64,000 nucleotides of DNA from positions 248,001-312,000 of the forward strand of contig NZ_SDDX01000001.1 in assembly GCF_004115925.1 (NCBI RefSeq). Reading direction: 5' to 3'. The translations under genes and the position numbers were made by a program. The notes under the pieces were generated by a model. That model saw nothing but the letters and a program-made list of their open reading frames with translations. It had not been told where the DNA came from and searched no databases. How positions within the stretch are numbered: the first letter of the stretch is position 1; each line of letters starts with the position of its first letter. Of this stretch, positions 41,617 through 49,933 are shown one piece after another. The stretch comes from Lelliottia nimipressuralis (lineage in GTDB: Bacteria; Pseudomonadota; Gammaproteobacteria; Enterobacterales; Enterobacteriaceae).

Positions 41617-43809
41617 TCAGAAGGTCAGGGCGTAGTTCAGACCGAAGGTGCGTCCACGGCCTTTATACTCGTACAGCGCCGCATTCCCGTAGGTTGGGCT
41701 GTAGAGCAGCGGAGCGCGCTGTCCCCAGACGGTGGTGTACTCTTTATCCAGCAGGTTTTCGACGCTAAACGACAGTTTACCGAGCGGAAGCTGGTAGCTG
41801 CCGATGAAATCAACGGTGTTATAACCGTTCAGCTTATTGCCCGCCGCATCGCTCAGATCAAAGGCTTGCTGCGTTTGCAGGCGCAGCGCCCACGGCTCCG
41901 GTGCCAAGCCGACGTAGGCCGTCGCTTTGGATGGCGACGCCTGAGTCACATCCCATTTTTCCCAGGAACCGTTGGTTTTAATCTCTGACTTCAGAACGTT
42001 AACATTCCCGCCGAGGCTCCAGTCGCTCTCAGGAATAAAGTAATCCACTGCGCCTTCCACACCGTAGATGCGCCGCTTCTGCGGATTCACGTCGATAGTC
42101 ATGTCGGCGCGGTTGATATCAATGGATTTATCCGACAAGGAGTAATAGGCCGCAATCTGTGTGCGCAGCTGATCGCCCGTAAAACGCCAGCCCAGCTCGT
42201 AGGAGTCGACCTTAATCCCTTCAAGCTTCGCATCGTTCGGGTTAACGCTTTTCAGCAGCGCCAGATGGCCCTGGGCATCAGGTTTGCTATAGCTGCCGTT
42301 ACCGTAATATTTTCCCGGATCCGGCAGTTCCACGCCCTGAGAGAAGTTAAACCAGACCTGCTGACGCTCGGTCAGGTGTGCCAGGATCCCGGCGTTAAAC
42401 AGGAAATTATCGTAATCCGTTTTCCCGCCCGGGATGGCATCCGCAGAGCGCGCGCCGCCTTTGGCAATGGTCTGCTGCTGTGTATAGCCGATGAAATCAT
42501 CGACGCGGTTTTCCGTCCACTGATAGCGCACGCCGCCGCTGAGGGTAAACACCTCGTTGATGTCATAGCTGTTTTGCAGGAACGGAGCAAAATTGGTGAT
42601 GCTGTAGCCCGGATAGCGCCCGGTGCTGTAGGCCGACTGATTATTCATCCCGCCGGAAGGGACGGAATCGGCGAGGTCGAAGAACATCTGGTTGGAATCG
42701 AAGGTTTCATGGTCGGCATCAATACCCCAGGTGAGCTGCCAGCCGTCAAGCGGAGTGCTGTTTAAGGTCAGCTTCGCGCCGTACTGATCCGTGTTCTGCT
42801 CGGAGGCGGAGAAACTGGTAATGTCACCTTTGGCCACCGTCGGGAACGGGTAAAAACGCAGGGATTCGTCGCGATAATAGATCTGCCCGACCAGCTCCTG
42901 GCCCCAGAAATCCGTATCGGAATATTGCAGGCTGATGAGATGACGCTCGGTGCCAGGAATACGATCTGAGCTAAAGCCTTTGGACGTGCGGGCCGTGCCG
43001 TTCCCGGTGACGGCGCTCATGTTCTTGTCCAGATAAAGCCCGTAATCGTCGTCGCCCTGGCTTTTGTAATACTGGGTCACCAGCTGCAGCTGACGGGTCT
43101 CGTCAATTTCAATGGTGCCGGTTCCCATCACATCCAGACGATCGGAGTGCTGCAAACCCGTCTGGGTGTTGTCGAAGGTCAGCGCATCGCCATTGCCATC
43201 GTACCAGCCGCCGAAGCGCTGATACGCCACAGACAGACGGCCCGAGGCGTTATCATTGCCGCCGCTGACGGCCGCCGCCACGCGCTCGTCGCGATCGTCA
43301 CTGTTGTTAAAGCCGCTTTTTCCGCCCAGTTCCAGATCAACCTGGGTCTCCGGCTGGCCTTTTTTGGTGACGATATTGATCAGCCCGCCGGTACTGCCGC
43401 CGCCGTAGAGTGACGTCGAGCCGGAGATGACTTCGATATGCTCAATATTGAACGGATCAATGGAATCGAGCTGGCGGCTGTCGGTTCGCGAGGAGTTCAG
43501 CCGTACGCCGTCAATCAGCACGACGATCGCGCGACCACGCATGTTCATGCCATAGTTGGTGCGCCCCTGGCTGCTGACATCCATCCCTGGGATCAACTGG
43601 CCGAGAATATCTTTAAACTCTTTCCCGCCCTGAACCTGCTGTTCAATCTCCTGACCTTCAATGATCCACGTGGTCTGCGCCATTTCGGCGACGGTGCGGT
43701 GGCTGCGGTTGGCGCTGACAACCAGATTTTCTTCGCTCTTTTGTTCTGCATACAGCGGCATCGCGATGGCCAGCAGGACAGGGTTGAGCACCCAGAGGCT
43801 CTTTTTCAT
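41617..43809 (-). CDS. iutA: Orphan aerobactin-type TonB-dependent receptor (IutA-like)
   Basis: Outer-membrane TonB-dependent receptor very close to IutA, the ferric-aerobactin receptor. Of three adjacent ATGs the third (43809) has the best spacing to AAGGA and gives 730 residues. Signal peptide to about residue 22, then ENLVVSANRSHRTVAEMAQT, then plug motifs RTNYGMNMRGRAIVVLIDGV and GSTSLYGGGSTGGLINIVTK, and a barrel ending in NYALTF. IutA-specific stretches (QTGLQHSDRLDVMGTGTIEI; FNFSQGVELPDPGKYYG) match by eye at roughly 70 percent. No iucABCD synthesis genes adjoin it, so it probably takes up aerobactin made by other cells. The gene is absent here in E. coli K-12. A Fur box lies upstream. 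Confidence 0.88.
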   Translation of the reverse strand: MKKSLWVLNPVLLAIAMPLYAEQKSEENLVVSANRSHRTVAEMAQTTWIIEGQEIEQQVQGGKEFKDILGQLIPGMDVSSQGRTNYGMNMRGRAIVVLIDGVRLNSSRTDSRQLDSIDPFNIEHIEVISGSTSLYGGGSTGGLINIVTKKGQPETQVDLELGGKSGFNNSDDRDERVAAAVSGGNDNASGRLSVAYQRFGGWYDGNGDALTFDNTQTGLQHSDRLDVMGTGTIEIDETRQLQLVTQYYKSQGDDDYGLYLDKNMSAVTGNGTARTSKGFSSDRIPGTERHLISLQYSDTDFWGQELVGQIYYRDESLRFYPFPTVAKGDITSFSASEQNTDQYGAKLTLNSTPLDGWQLTWGIDADHETFDSNQMFFDLADSVPSGGMNNQSAYSTGRYPGYSITNFAPFLQNSYDINEVFTLSGGVRYQWTENRVDDFIGYTQQQTIAKGGARSADAIPGGKTDYDNFLFNAGILAHLTERQQVWFNFSQGVELPDPGKYYGNGSYSKPDAQGHLALLKSVNPNDAKLEGIKVDSYELGWRFTGDQLRTQIAAYYSLSDKSIDINRADMTIDVNPQKRRIYGVEGAVDYFIPESDWSLGGNVNVLKSEIKTNGSWEKWDVTQASPSKATAYVGLAPEPWALRLQTQQAFDLSDAAGNKLNGYNTVDFIGSYQLPLGKLSFSVENLLDKEYTTVWGQRAPLLYSPTYGNAALYEYKGRGRTFGLNYALTF

Positions 43810-43858
43810 CATCATTCCTTGTTGAGCTTTTGCTCTTTGTTATCGGCAGGTCAAATCA

Positions 43859-43876
43859 CACAATGGAAACATTGTG
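43859..43876 (-). repeat. Perfect inverted repeat in the iutA-like leader
   Basis: CACAATG, GAAA, CATTGTG: seven-bp perfect arms with a four-base loop, 50 bases upstream of the receptor start and downstream of its promoter. It could be an RNA hairpin or a protein site. Confidence 0.6.
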
Positions 43877-43894
43877 AAACAAATGTAAACGCGA

Positions 43895-43923
43895 ATTTTG
43901 CCGATAAAGAGTCTCATTATCAA
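43895..43923 (-). promoter_or_regulatory. Candidate promoter of the iutA-like gene
   Basis: Minus strand TTGATA (43923-43918), 17 bases, CAAAAT (43900-43895). The -35 is covered by the Fur box, so Fe-Fur would block it. Confidence 0.55.
43903..43921. promoter_or_regulatory. Fur box upstream of the iutA-like gene
   Basis: GATAAAGAGTCTCATTATC matches the 19-base Fur consensus GATAATGATAATCATTATC at 15 positions. It overlaps the candidate -35, consistent with iron repression. Confidence 0.8.
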
Positions 43924-44009
43924 CCCGCTGAAATAAGAGGGTTTACAGGCGCGAACGTGAAAACGAGAGGGGGAAGGAAAAAGAAAAGGGCGGTTGCCCG
44001 CCCTGACAA

Positions 44010-44645
44010 TCAGAGTTTCAGCAGTTCAGGCCACAGGCGCAGCGTGGTGCGAGAAATGCTTTGCAGCTTTTCAAGGCTTGCGCCTTCACGCGCGCTGATG
44101 GACATCCCCTGCAGGACGCAGCTTAAAAATTGCGTCAGTTCCACGGTATCGCAGTGCGCCGGAATTTCACCCCGCTTTTGGCGTTGGCTTAAAAAAGCGC
44201 CCAGAGTCTCTTCCTGCATGGCGTGGCGCGATTTCACGGTATTCGCAATGTCTTTCGACGCGGCGGCAAGCGTGGCGGAGGTGTTAATCATAAAGCAGCC
44301 CGCAGGCGTGTCTTTGCTGGTAAAGCAGGCGGAGATAGCCGCGAAATAATCCTGCAAAGCCTGTTCAACGGTTTTCTCTTCGCAGAACAGCTGAGCTTCA
44401 TGTTTGGCCGCAAAGCGCGCGATATAGCGATCCAGCACTGCGCGGAACAGGCCTTCTTTATTGGTGAATTCTGCATACAGCGTGGGGGCTTTCGCACCTG
44501 TGGCTTCGACCAGGTCGGAGAGCGAGGTGGCTTCATACCCATGCTGCCAGAAGAGTGTCATGGCCTTATCGAGCGCCGCATCCCTGTCGAACACTTTCGG
44601 TCGGCCACGGCTTTTTTTTGCGCAACTCGTGACGTCGGTTGTCAT
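44010..44645 (-). CDS. comR: TetR-family copper-responsive repressor ComR
   Basis: TetR-type repressor; E. coli ComR (YcfQ) represses bhsA/comC and is released by copper. The 211-residue product has an N-terminal helix-turn-helix (RDAALDKAMTLFWQHGYEAT, SLSDLVEATGAKAPTLYAEF) and a C-terminal ligand/dimer domain containing CFTSKDTPAGCFMIN, whose Cys residues are candidates for copper sensing. It is divergent from bhsA with a 246-base gap. The receptor gene lies downstream on the same strand but has its own promoter. Confidence 0.94.
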   Translation of the reverse strand: MTTDVTSCAKKSRGRPKVFDRDAALDKAMTLFWQHGYEATSLSDLVEATGAKAPTLYAEFTNKEGLFRAVLDRYIARFAAKHEAQLFCEEKTVEQALQDYFAAISACFTSKDTPAGCFMINTSATLAAASKDIANTVKSRHAMQEETLGAFLSQRQKRGEIPAHCDTVELTQFLSCVLQGMSISAREGASLEKLQSISRTTLRLWPELLKL

Positions 44646-44777
44646 GTGCCGTTGTACCTTTGTTGGTTTGTTGAATGATCATTATAAAAATAATAGCCTG
44701 CGCCGACCAGCACTCATTTCACAAAAATAAATTAATCATATGGGTATGAAAAATAAGAGGTTTAAAATTAATTTAAT

Positions 44778-44860
44778 GGTCGTTATAAAATTATGTTGAC
44801 GTGTGACCTGGATCACAACTATCATTTACCTATCGATCGTTAAGTAAATAACTAACGACC
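44778..44860. promoter_or_regulatory. Repeated GGTCGTTA elements before bhsA, possible ComR sites
   Basis: GGTCGTTA at 44778-44785, GATCGTTA at 44835-44842 and the inverted TAACGACC at 44853-44860. The last two form TCGTTA, 10 bases, TAACGA, an inverted repeat of TetR-operator size placed where the bhsA start region should be. ComR as the binder is inferred. Confidence 0.5.
44802..44817 (+). promoter_or_regulatory. Perfect CRP-consensus site before bhsA
   Basis: TGTGA, CCTGGA, TCACA: both half-sites are exact. The centre (44809.5) is 82 bases before the bhsA ATG. A start near 44851 would make it a class II site. Confidence 0.8.
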
Positions 44861-44891
44861 TCCCAAATTCATCTGTTAAAGGCTAATTATC

Positions 44892-45149
44892 ATGAAAACC
44901 ATCAATACCCTCATCGCTGCTGCTGTACTGAGTTCTCTGTCATTTGCCAGCTTCGCGGCTGTCGAAGTGCAATCCACCCCTGCTGACCAGCAGAAAGTGG
45001 GCACCATCTCTGCCAACGCAGGGACCAACCTGAGTTCACTGGAAGATCAGTTAGCGCAGAAAGCCGACGCCATGGGCGCGAAATCTTTCCGCATCACCTC
45101 TGTGACCGGTCCGAACACCCTGCACGGTACTGCGGTTATCTACAAATAA
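44892..45149 (+). CDS. bhsA: Stress-induced outer-membrane protein BhsA (ComC)
   Basis: Small YhcN/DUF1471-family envelope protein; in E. coli it is induced by many stresses, affects biofilm and lowers outer-membrane permeability to copper. 85 residues: signal peptide MKTINTLIAAAVLSSLSFAS, cleavage after FA, then the DUF1471 domain (QKVGTISANAGTNLSSLEDQ, ITSVTGPNTLHGTAVIYK). Same length as E. coli. It is divergent from comR, with CRP and candidate ComR sites upstream, and is followed by a bidirectional terminator. Confidence 0.96.
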   Translation: MKTINTLIAAAVLSSLSFASFAAVEVQSTPADQQKVGTISANAGTNLSSLEDQLAQKADAMGAKSFRITSVTGPNTLHGTAVIYK

Positions 45150-45180
45150 GCCTGGCTTAACCCTCATAAAGCCACTGCTA

Positions 45181-45215
45181 AAAAAAAGGCCCTGCGATTT
45201 CGCAGGGCCTTTTTT
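45181..45215. terminator. Bidirectional terminator of bhsA and ldtC
   Basis: AAGGCCCTGCG (45186-45196), loop ATTT, CGCAGGGCCTT (45201-45211) with an A run before and T run after. It serves convergent bhsA and ldtC. Confidence 0.94.
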
Positions 45216-45227
45216 GTCTCTTGTGCT

Positions 45228-46184
45228 TTAAAGCGCTTGCTGAGCCACGTCGTGATGCGGCGTCACATCCACCGGCATACCCGAGCGCACGTCCATCGCT
45301 TTTTCCATCACCGCGCTGTCCGCGCGCGCTTTGAAGTTTTGCATCGCTGCGTTCAGGACAATCGGCAGCGTTTGCGGATCGTCGCCAATGTTTTTCGACA
45401 GCGGCTGGTGGACCTCCACCAGACGTTTCCCGCCCGGCTCTTCCGACACTTTTATCGGCGTATTGATGATATTGACCTTCGTGCCTGGGGTAATCACGCG
45501 GAAGAGCGTCTCAATATCGCCGTCGCGCAGGCGAATGCAGCCTGAGCTGACGCGCATGCCGATGCCAAAGTCCGCGTTGGTTCCATGCAGCAAATAGACG
45601 CCGCCGTAGGCCGCGAGGCGAATCGCGTGATGGCCCATTGGGTTATCCGGACCTGCCGGAACCACAGCGGGCAGATCAATGCCCTGGGCTTTATAGCGCG
45701 CGCGGATATTGGCCGTCGGCGTCCAGGTTGGGTTGGCGCGTTTATCCGAAACGGTGGTCACCATGGTCGGCGTTAAGGTGTCGCCGCCCAACTGACCAAT
45801 TCCGATAGGGTAGACCGTCACCTCGTTTTTACCCGGCGGGTAATAGTAGAGGCGCAGTTCGGCGAGGTTAATCACCAAACCTTCGCGCGGCGCGTCAGGT
45901 AACAGGGTTTGCAACGGGATAGTCAGCACGCTGCCAGGGCGTGGCACGTAGGGATCAACGCCCGGGTTAGCCTGCAGTAACGCCAGAAAACCGACGTTAT
46001 ATTTTTTGGCTATCGCCTCCAGCGAACCGCCGTCATTTTCTACGACGTGAAAACGGTTTTCGCCCACCAGACGACTTCCGGCAGGGGGCAGCGGCCAGGT
46101 ATTCGCACGCGCGGGCAGGGCGAGGGCGACGGTCGCCGCGAGGGCAATCAGGGTTATCCAGCGAGTAAAACGCAGAGTCATCAT
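45228..46184 (-). CDS. ldtC: L,D-transpeptidase LdtC (YcfS)
   Basis: Periplasmic enzyme that attaches Braun lipoprotein (Lpp) to murein. The ATG at 46184 gives 318 residues; a GTG one codon earlier and an ATG one codon later are alternatives. Signal peptide to about residue 28 (LPARA, cut before NTW), a LysM-like segment (FHVVENDGGSLEAIAKKYNV) and a YkuD catalytic domain. Active-site motif: HGTNADFGIGMRVSSGCIRL with His200 and Cys216. Convergent with bhsA, and neighbour of mfd as in E. coli. Confidence 0.96.
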   Translation of the reverse strand: MMTLRFTRWITLIALAATVALALPARANTWPLPPAGSRLVGENRFHVVENDGGSLEAIAKKYNVGFLALLQANPGVDPYVPRPGSVLTIPLQTLLPDAPREGLVINLAELRLYYYPPGKNEVTVYPIGIGQLGGDTLTPTMVTTVSDKRANPTWTPTANIRARYKAQGIDLPAVVPAGPDNPMGHHAIRLAAYGGVYLLHGTNADFGIGMRVSSGCIRLRDGDIETLFRVITPGTKVNIINTPIKVSEEPGGKRLVEVHQPLSKNIGDDPQTLPIVLNAAMQNFKARADSAVMEKAMDVRSGMPVDVTPHHDVAQQAL

Positions 46185-46296
46185 CACTCAATTCCATGGA
46201 AATACTAAGGTTATTGTTATTCAAAAGTTAATTGATGATTATGACCAGGGGGCGTGTCGGGAAATCAGGAGAAGTGCAAAGAGTTTGTAAATTAAT

Positions 46297-46324
46297 GGCC
46301 GGGCGGTGATATCGCCGCCCGGCC
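46297..46324. repeat. Long palindrome downstream of mfd
   Basis: GGCCGGGCGGTGAT and ATCGCCGCCCGGCC form a 28-base palindrome with one T/C difference, ending 7 bases before the mfd stop codon. No T tract follows on the mfd strand, so it is more likely an mRNA 3'-end stabiliser than a classic terminator. Confidence 0.7.
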
Positions 46325-46330
46325 ACAGGG

Positions 46331-49300
46331 TTACGCCGCCGCGTTCTCTTCGAGCTGGCGCATAAAGTTACGGACCCATTCCATCCGCGTTTTGCGGTCG
46401 CTCAGTTCTTGCATGAACTTCAGACGCGTCGGGCCATCAAGGCGGAAGTGTTGCGGTTGCTTCTGCAGCAGGCCGATGAGCCACATTGGGTCGACGTGGT
46501 TCTTCTCGGCAAACTCAATCACACCGCCTTTATCATTGCCTTCCAGCTTGCGAATGCCCAGTTTCTGAGCCAGCTGGCGCAGGCGCGCGATATCCAGCAG
46601 ATTGCGCGCTGCATCCGGCAGCAGGCCAAAACGGTCGATCAGCTCGACTTTGATCTCCTCAAGCTCCGCCTCATTTTTAGCACTGGCGATGCGTTTGTAG
46701 AATGACAGCCGCGTGTTGACGTCCGGGATAAAATCGTCCGGCAGCAGGGATGGCATCCGCAGTTCCACTTCCGTTTGCTGGCTGGTGAGATCTTCCAGCG
46801 ACGGTTCGCGTCCCTCTTTCAGCGCATCGACGGCATTTTCCAGCAGCTCCATGTAAAGCGAGAACCCGATGGTTTCCATCGATCCGCTCTGGTCTTCGCC
46901 GAGCAGCTCGCCTGCGCCGCGAATCTCCAGATCGTGGGTCGCCAGTGCAAAACCTGCACCCAGATCTTCCAGCGAAGCAATGGCTTCCAGACGCTTTTGC
47001 GCGTCAGTGGTCATCGCTTTCGGGTGTGGCGTCAGCAGCCAGGCGTAGGCCTGATGGTGAGAACGCCCGACACGACCGCGCAGCTGGTGGAGCTGTGCCA
47101 GGCCAAAGTGATCGGCCCGTTCGATAATGATGGTATTCGCCGTCGGAATGTCGATCCCGGTTTCGATAATGGTGGTACAGACCAGCACGTTGAAACGCTG
47201 GTGATGGAAATCGTTCATCACCCGCTCCAGCTCGCGCTCGCGCATCTGGCCGTGGCCGATGGCAATACGCGCCTCCGGCACCAGTTCCGCCAGCTTATCC
47301 GCCGCTTTCTGGATATTTTCCACGTCGTTATAGAGGTAGTACACCTGGCCGCCGCGCAGGACTTCACGCAGGATCGCCTCGCGTACCACCAGGCTGTCGT
47401 ACTCACGGACAAAGGTTTTCACTGCCAGACGACGGGCCGGTGGAGTGGCAATGATCGACAGATCGCGCATCCCGCTCATCGCCATATTCAGCGTACGCGG
47501 GATCGGGGTCGCGGTGAGGGTCAGGATATCCACATCCGCGCGCATCGCTTTAATGCGCTCTTTGTGACGCACGCCGAAGCGGTGCTCTTCATCGACAATC
47601 AGCAGGCCCAAATCTTTCCACTTCACATCGCTTTGCAGCAGTTTGTGGGTGCCGATCAGAATGTCGATTTTACCTTCGCTGGCCTGCTCCAGAATCTGCG
47701 TCTGCTCTTTGGCGCTGCGAAAACGCGACAGCATCTCAATACGCACCGGCCAGTTGGCAAAGCGGTCGCGGAAGTTGTCGTAGTGCTGCTGCGCCAGTAG
47801 CGTGGTGGGCACCAGCACAGCAACCTGTTTGTTGTTTTCGACGGCGAGGAAGGTCGCGCGCATCGCCACTTCGGTTTTGCCGAAGCCGACGTCGCCGCAC
47901 ACCAGACGGTCCATCGCCAGTGGCTGACACATATCGCTTAAGACAGCGTTGATGGCCTGAGCCTGATCCGGCGTGGTTTCAAACGGGAAGCTGTCGCAGA
48001 ACAGCTGATACTGGTCTTTATCGTGTTTGAAGGCATAGCCGGATTTCGCTGCGCGCTGGGCGTAAATATCCAGCAGCTCGGCCGCCACATCACGCACTTT
48101 TTCGGCGGCTTTCTGCCGCGCGCGGGTCCAGGCATCGCTGCCCAGTTTATGTAGCGGAGCACTCTCTTCCGCGCCACCGGCGTAGCGGCTGATCAGATGC
48201 AGAGAGGAGACCGGAACATAGAGTTTTGCGTCACCGAGATAGGTGATCATCAGATATTCGGCAGTGATCCCGCCCGCTTCGAGGGTGGTCATTCCCGCGT
48301 AGCGCCCCACGCCGTGCTCGAGATGCACAATCGGCTGGCCGACGTGCAGCTCGGCCAGGTTGCGAATCAGCGTGTCCGGGTTGATGGTGCGACGATTGTC
48401 CTGTCGACGACGCGCCACGCGCTCGCCAAGGAGATCGCTTTCGCAGATCAACGCCCGATTATTCAGGGTATCGATAAAACCGTGCTCGGCAGAGCCAATC
48501 ATCAGATAGCGGCCGTTATCGGCAGCTTCGTCGAGACGCAGGATCCGTTTTGGCGACACTTTGATGCGCGCCAGCAGTTCGCCCAGCGCCTCGCGACGGC
48601 CTTCACTTTCGACCGAGAAAATCACCGGGCCGGTAAAGGATTCGAGGAACTTGCGCAGATTATCCAGCGGCGATTTTTGCTGCGCCTGAACGGACAGGTC
48701 CGGCAGCGTCTTAAACGCCAGGTTAGTGTTCGCGGCTTTGTCCGGCAGACTCTCCGTTTTGAGCTGTACGCGCGGCCATTTTTTCAGCTCTGAAAACAGC
48801 TCGTCGGTGCGTAACCACAGCTGCTCCGGCGGCAACAGCGGGCGCATCGGGTCGACGCCACGGTTTTCAAAACGGGCACGGGTTTCGCTCTCAAAGCGGG
48901 TGGCGCTGGCGTCGAGATCGCCGGTATTGACGATCAGGGTTTTGGCCGGGAAATAGCTGAACAGGGCCGGAAGCGGCTCGCTGAAGAACAGCGGCTGCCA
49001 GTATTCAATGCCTGCGGGCAGGGTGCCTTTGCTCACCTGCTGATAGATATGCTCGGCGTCACGCTTCACATCGAACTTATCGCGCCACTGGCTGCGGAAC
49101 AGTTCGATGGCGGTTTTGTCCGTCGGGAATTCGTGGGCAGGCAGTAAATTGATCGCCTCAACCTCTTCCAGCGTGCGCTGGGTGTCCGGGTCGAATACCC
49201 GCAGGCTGTCGATTTCATCATCAAAGAAATCCAGACGGTACGGCTGATCGCTGCCCATCGGGTAGAGATCCAGCAGTGCGCCGCGCGTGGCGTATTCGCC

Positions 49301-49777
49301 GTGCTCCATCACCTGGTCGACGTGGCGATAGCCTGCGCTGTCGAGCTGCGTACGCAGGGCATCGCGCGACAGGCGCTGGCCTTTTTTCATCACCAGCGCG
49401 TGGCCGTGCAGGTAGCTGTGCGGACACACGCGCTGCATCAGGGTATTCACCGGAACGATCAACACCCCGCGCTGCATCGACGGCAGCTGATAGAGGGTGG
49501 AGAGGCGCGAGGAGATAATCTCCTGATGGGGGGAAAAACTGTCGTAGGGCAGGGTTTCCCAGTCGGCCAGGTTAAACACCAGGCTGTCGGTAAACTGGCG
49601 GATCTCGTCGTGCAGACGGAGCGCGTTTTGCATATCGGGGGCAACCAGCACCACCGGGCCCGCGTGGCGCTCAGCGATCTCTGCGACCAGCGTGGCGCAG
49701 GCGGCGCCCGTCAGTTCGCCTAGCTGGCGCTGGTCACCCGCTTTGCCGGGCAGGGAATAACGGTATTGTTCAGGCAT
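46331..49777 (-). CDS. mfd: Transcription-repair coupling factor Mfd
   Basis: DNA translocase that removes RNA polymerase stalled at lesions and recruits UvrA. The 1148-residue product matches E. coli. The N-terminal UvrB-homology domains (about 1-350) contain EQYRYSLPGKAGDQRQLGEL. The RNA-polymerase-interaction domain lies at about 480-545 (PIVHLEHGVGRYAGMTTLEA). The RecG-like translocase has Walker A GDVGFGKTEVAMR, the DEEHRFG box, TATPIPRTLNMA and QLRGRVGRS. The C-terminal D7 domain is about 1000-1148. Divided from ldtC by 146 bases and a palindrome. Confidence 0.98.
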   Translation of the reverse strand: MPEQYRYSLPGKAGDQRQLGELTGAACATLVAEIAERHAGPVVLVAPDMQNALRLHDEIRQFTDSLVFNLADWETLPYDSFSPHQEIISSRLSTLYQLPSMQRGVLIVPVNTLMQRVCPHSYLHGHALVMKKGQRLSRDALRTQLDSAGYRHVDQVMEHGEYATRGALLDLYPMGSDQPYRLDFFDDEIDSLRVFDPDTQRTLEEVEAINLLPAHEFPTDKTAIELFRSQWRDKFDVKRDAEHIYQQVSKGTLPAGIEYWQPLFFSEPLPALFSYFPAKTLIVNTGDLDASATRFESETRARFENRGVDPMRPLLPPEQLWLRTDELFSELKKWPRVQLKTESLPDKAANTNLAFKTLPDLSVQAQQKSPLDNLRKFLESFTGPVIFSVESEGRREALGELLARIKVSPKRILRLDEAADNGRYLMIGSAEHGFIDTLNNRALICESDLLGERVARRRQDNRRTINPDTLIRNLAELHVGQPIVHLEHGVGRYAGMTTLEAGGITAEYLMITYLGDAKLYVPVSSLHLISRYAGGAEESAPLHKLGSDAWTRARQKAAEKVRDVAAELLDIYAQRAAKSGYAFKHDKDQYQLFCDSFPFETTPDQAQAINAVLSDMCQPLAMDRLVCGDVGFGKTEVAMRATFLAVENNKQVAVLVPTTLLAQQHYDNFRDRFANWPVRIEMLSRFRSAKEQTQILEQASEGKIDILIGTHKLLQSDVKWKDLGLLIVDEEHRFGVRHKERIKAMRADVDILTLTATPIPRTLNMAMSGMRDLSIIATPPARRLAVKTFVREYDSLVVREAILREVLRGGQVYYLYNDVENIQKAADKLAELVPEARIAIGHGQMRERELERVMNDFHHQRFNVLVCTTIIETGIDIPTANTIIIERADHFGLAQLHQLRGRVGRSHHQAYAWLLTPHPKAMTTDAQKRLEAIASLEDLGAGFALATHDLEIRGAGELLGEDQSGSMETIGFSLYMELLENAVDALKEGREPSLEDLTSQQTEVELRMPSLLPDDFIPDVNTRLSFYKRIASAKNEAELEEIKVELIDRFGLLPDAARNLLDIARLRQLAQKLGIRKLEGNDKGGVIEFAEKNHVDPMWLIGLLQKQPQHFRLDGPTRLKFMQELSDRKTRMEWVRNFMRQLEENAAA

Positions 49778-49933
49778 GGCTTTGTCAGAATCTCTTATGG
49801 ATATATACCCTAAACACAGTATTGGGGCATATCACTGATACGCAATGTCTTTATTATCCTTGATCGTTTTACATTAGCAAACCGGAACCGCACACAGGGT
49901 GAATTCGCCCTCGAATGAGGGCGAGGGGAAGCA

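Noticed and set aside
46775-47800. 341-codon open frame antisense to mfd
   Set aside because: Codon-bias shadow; low-complexity His/Gln-rich translation and no ribosome-binding site.
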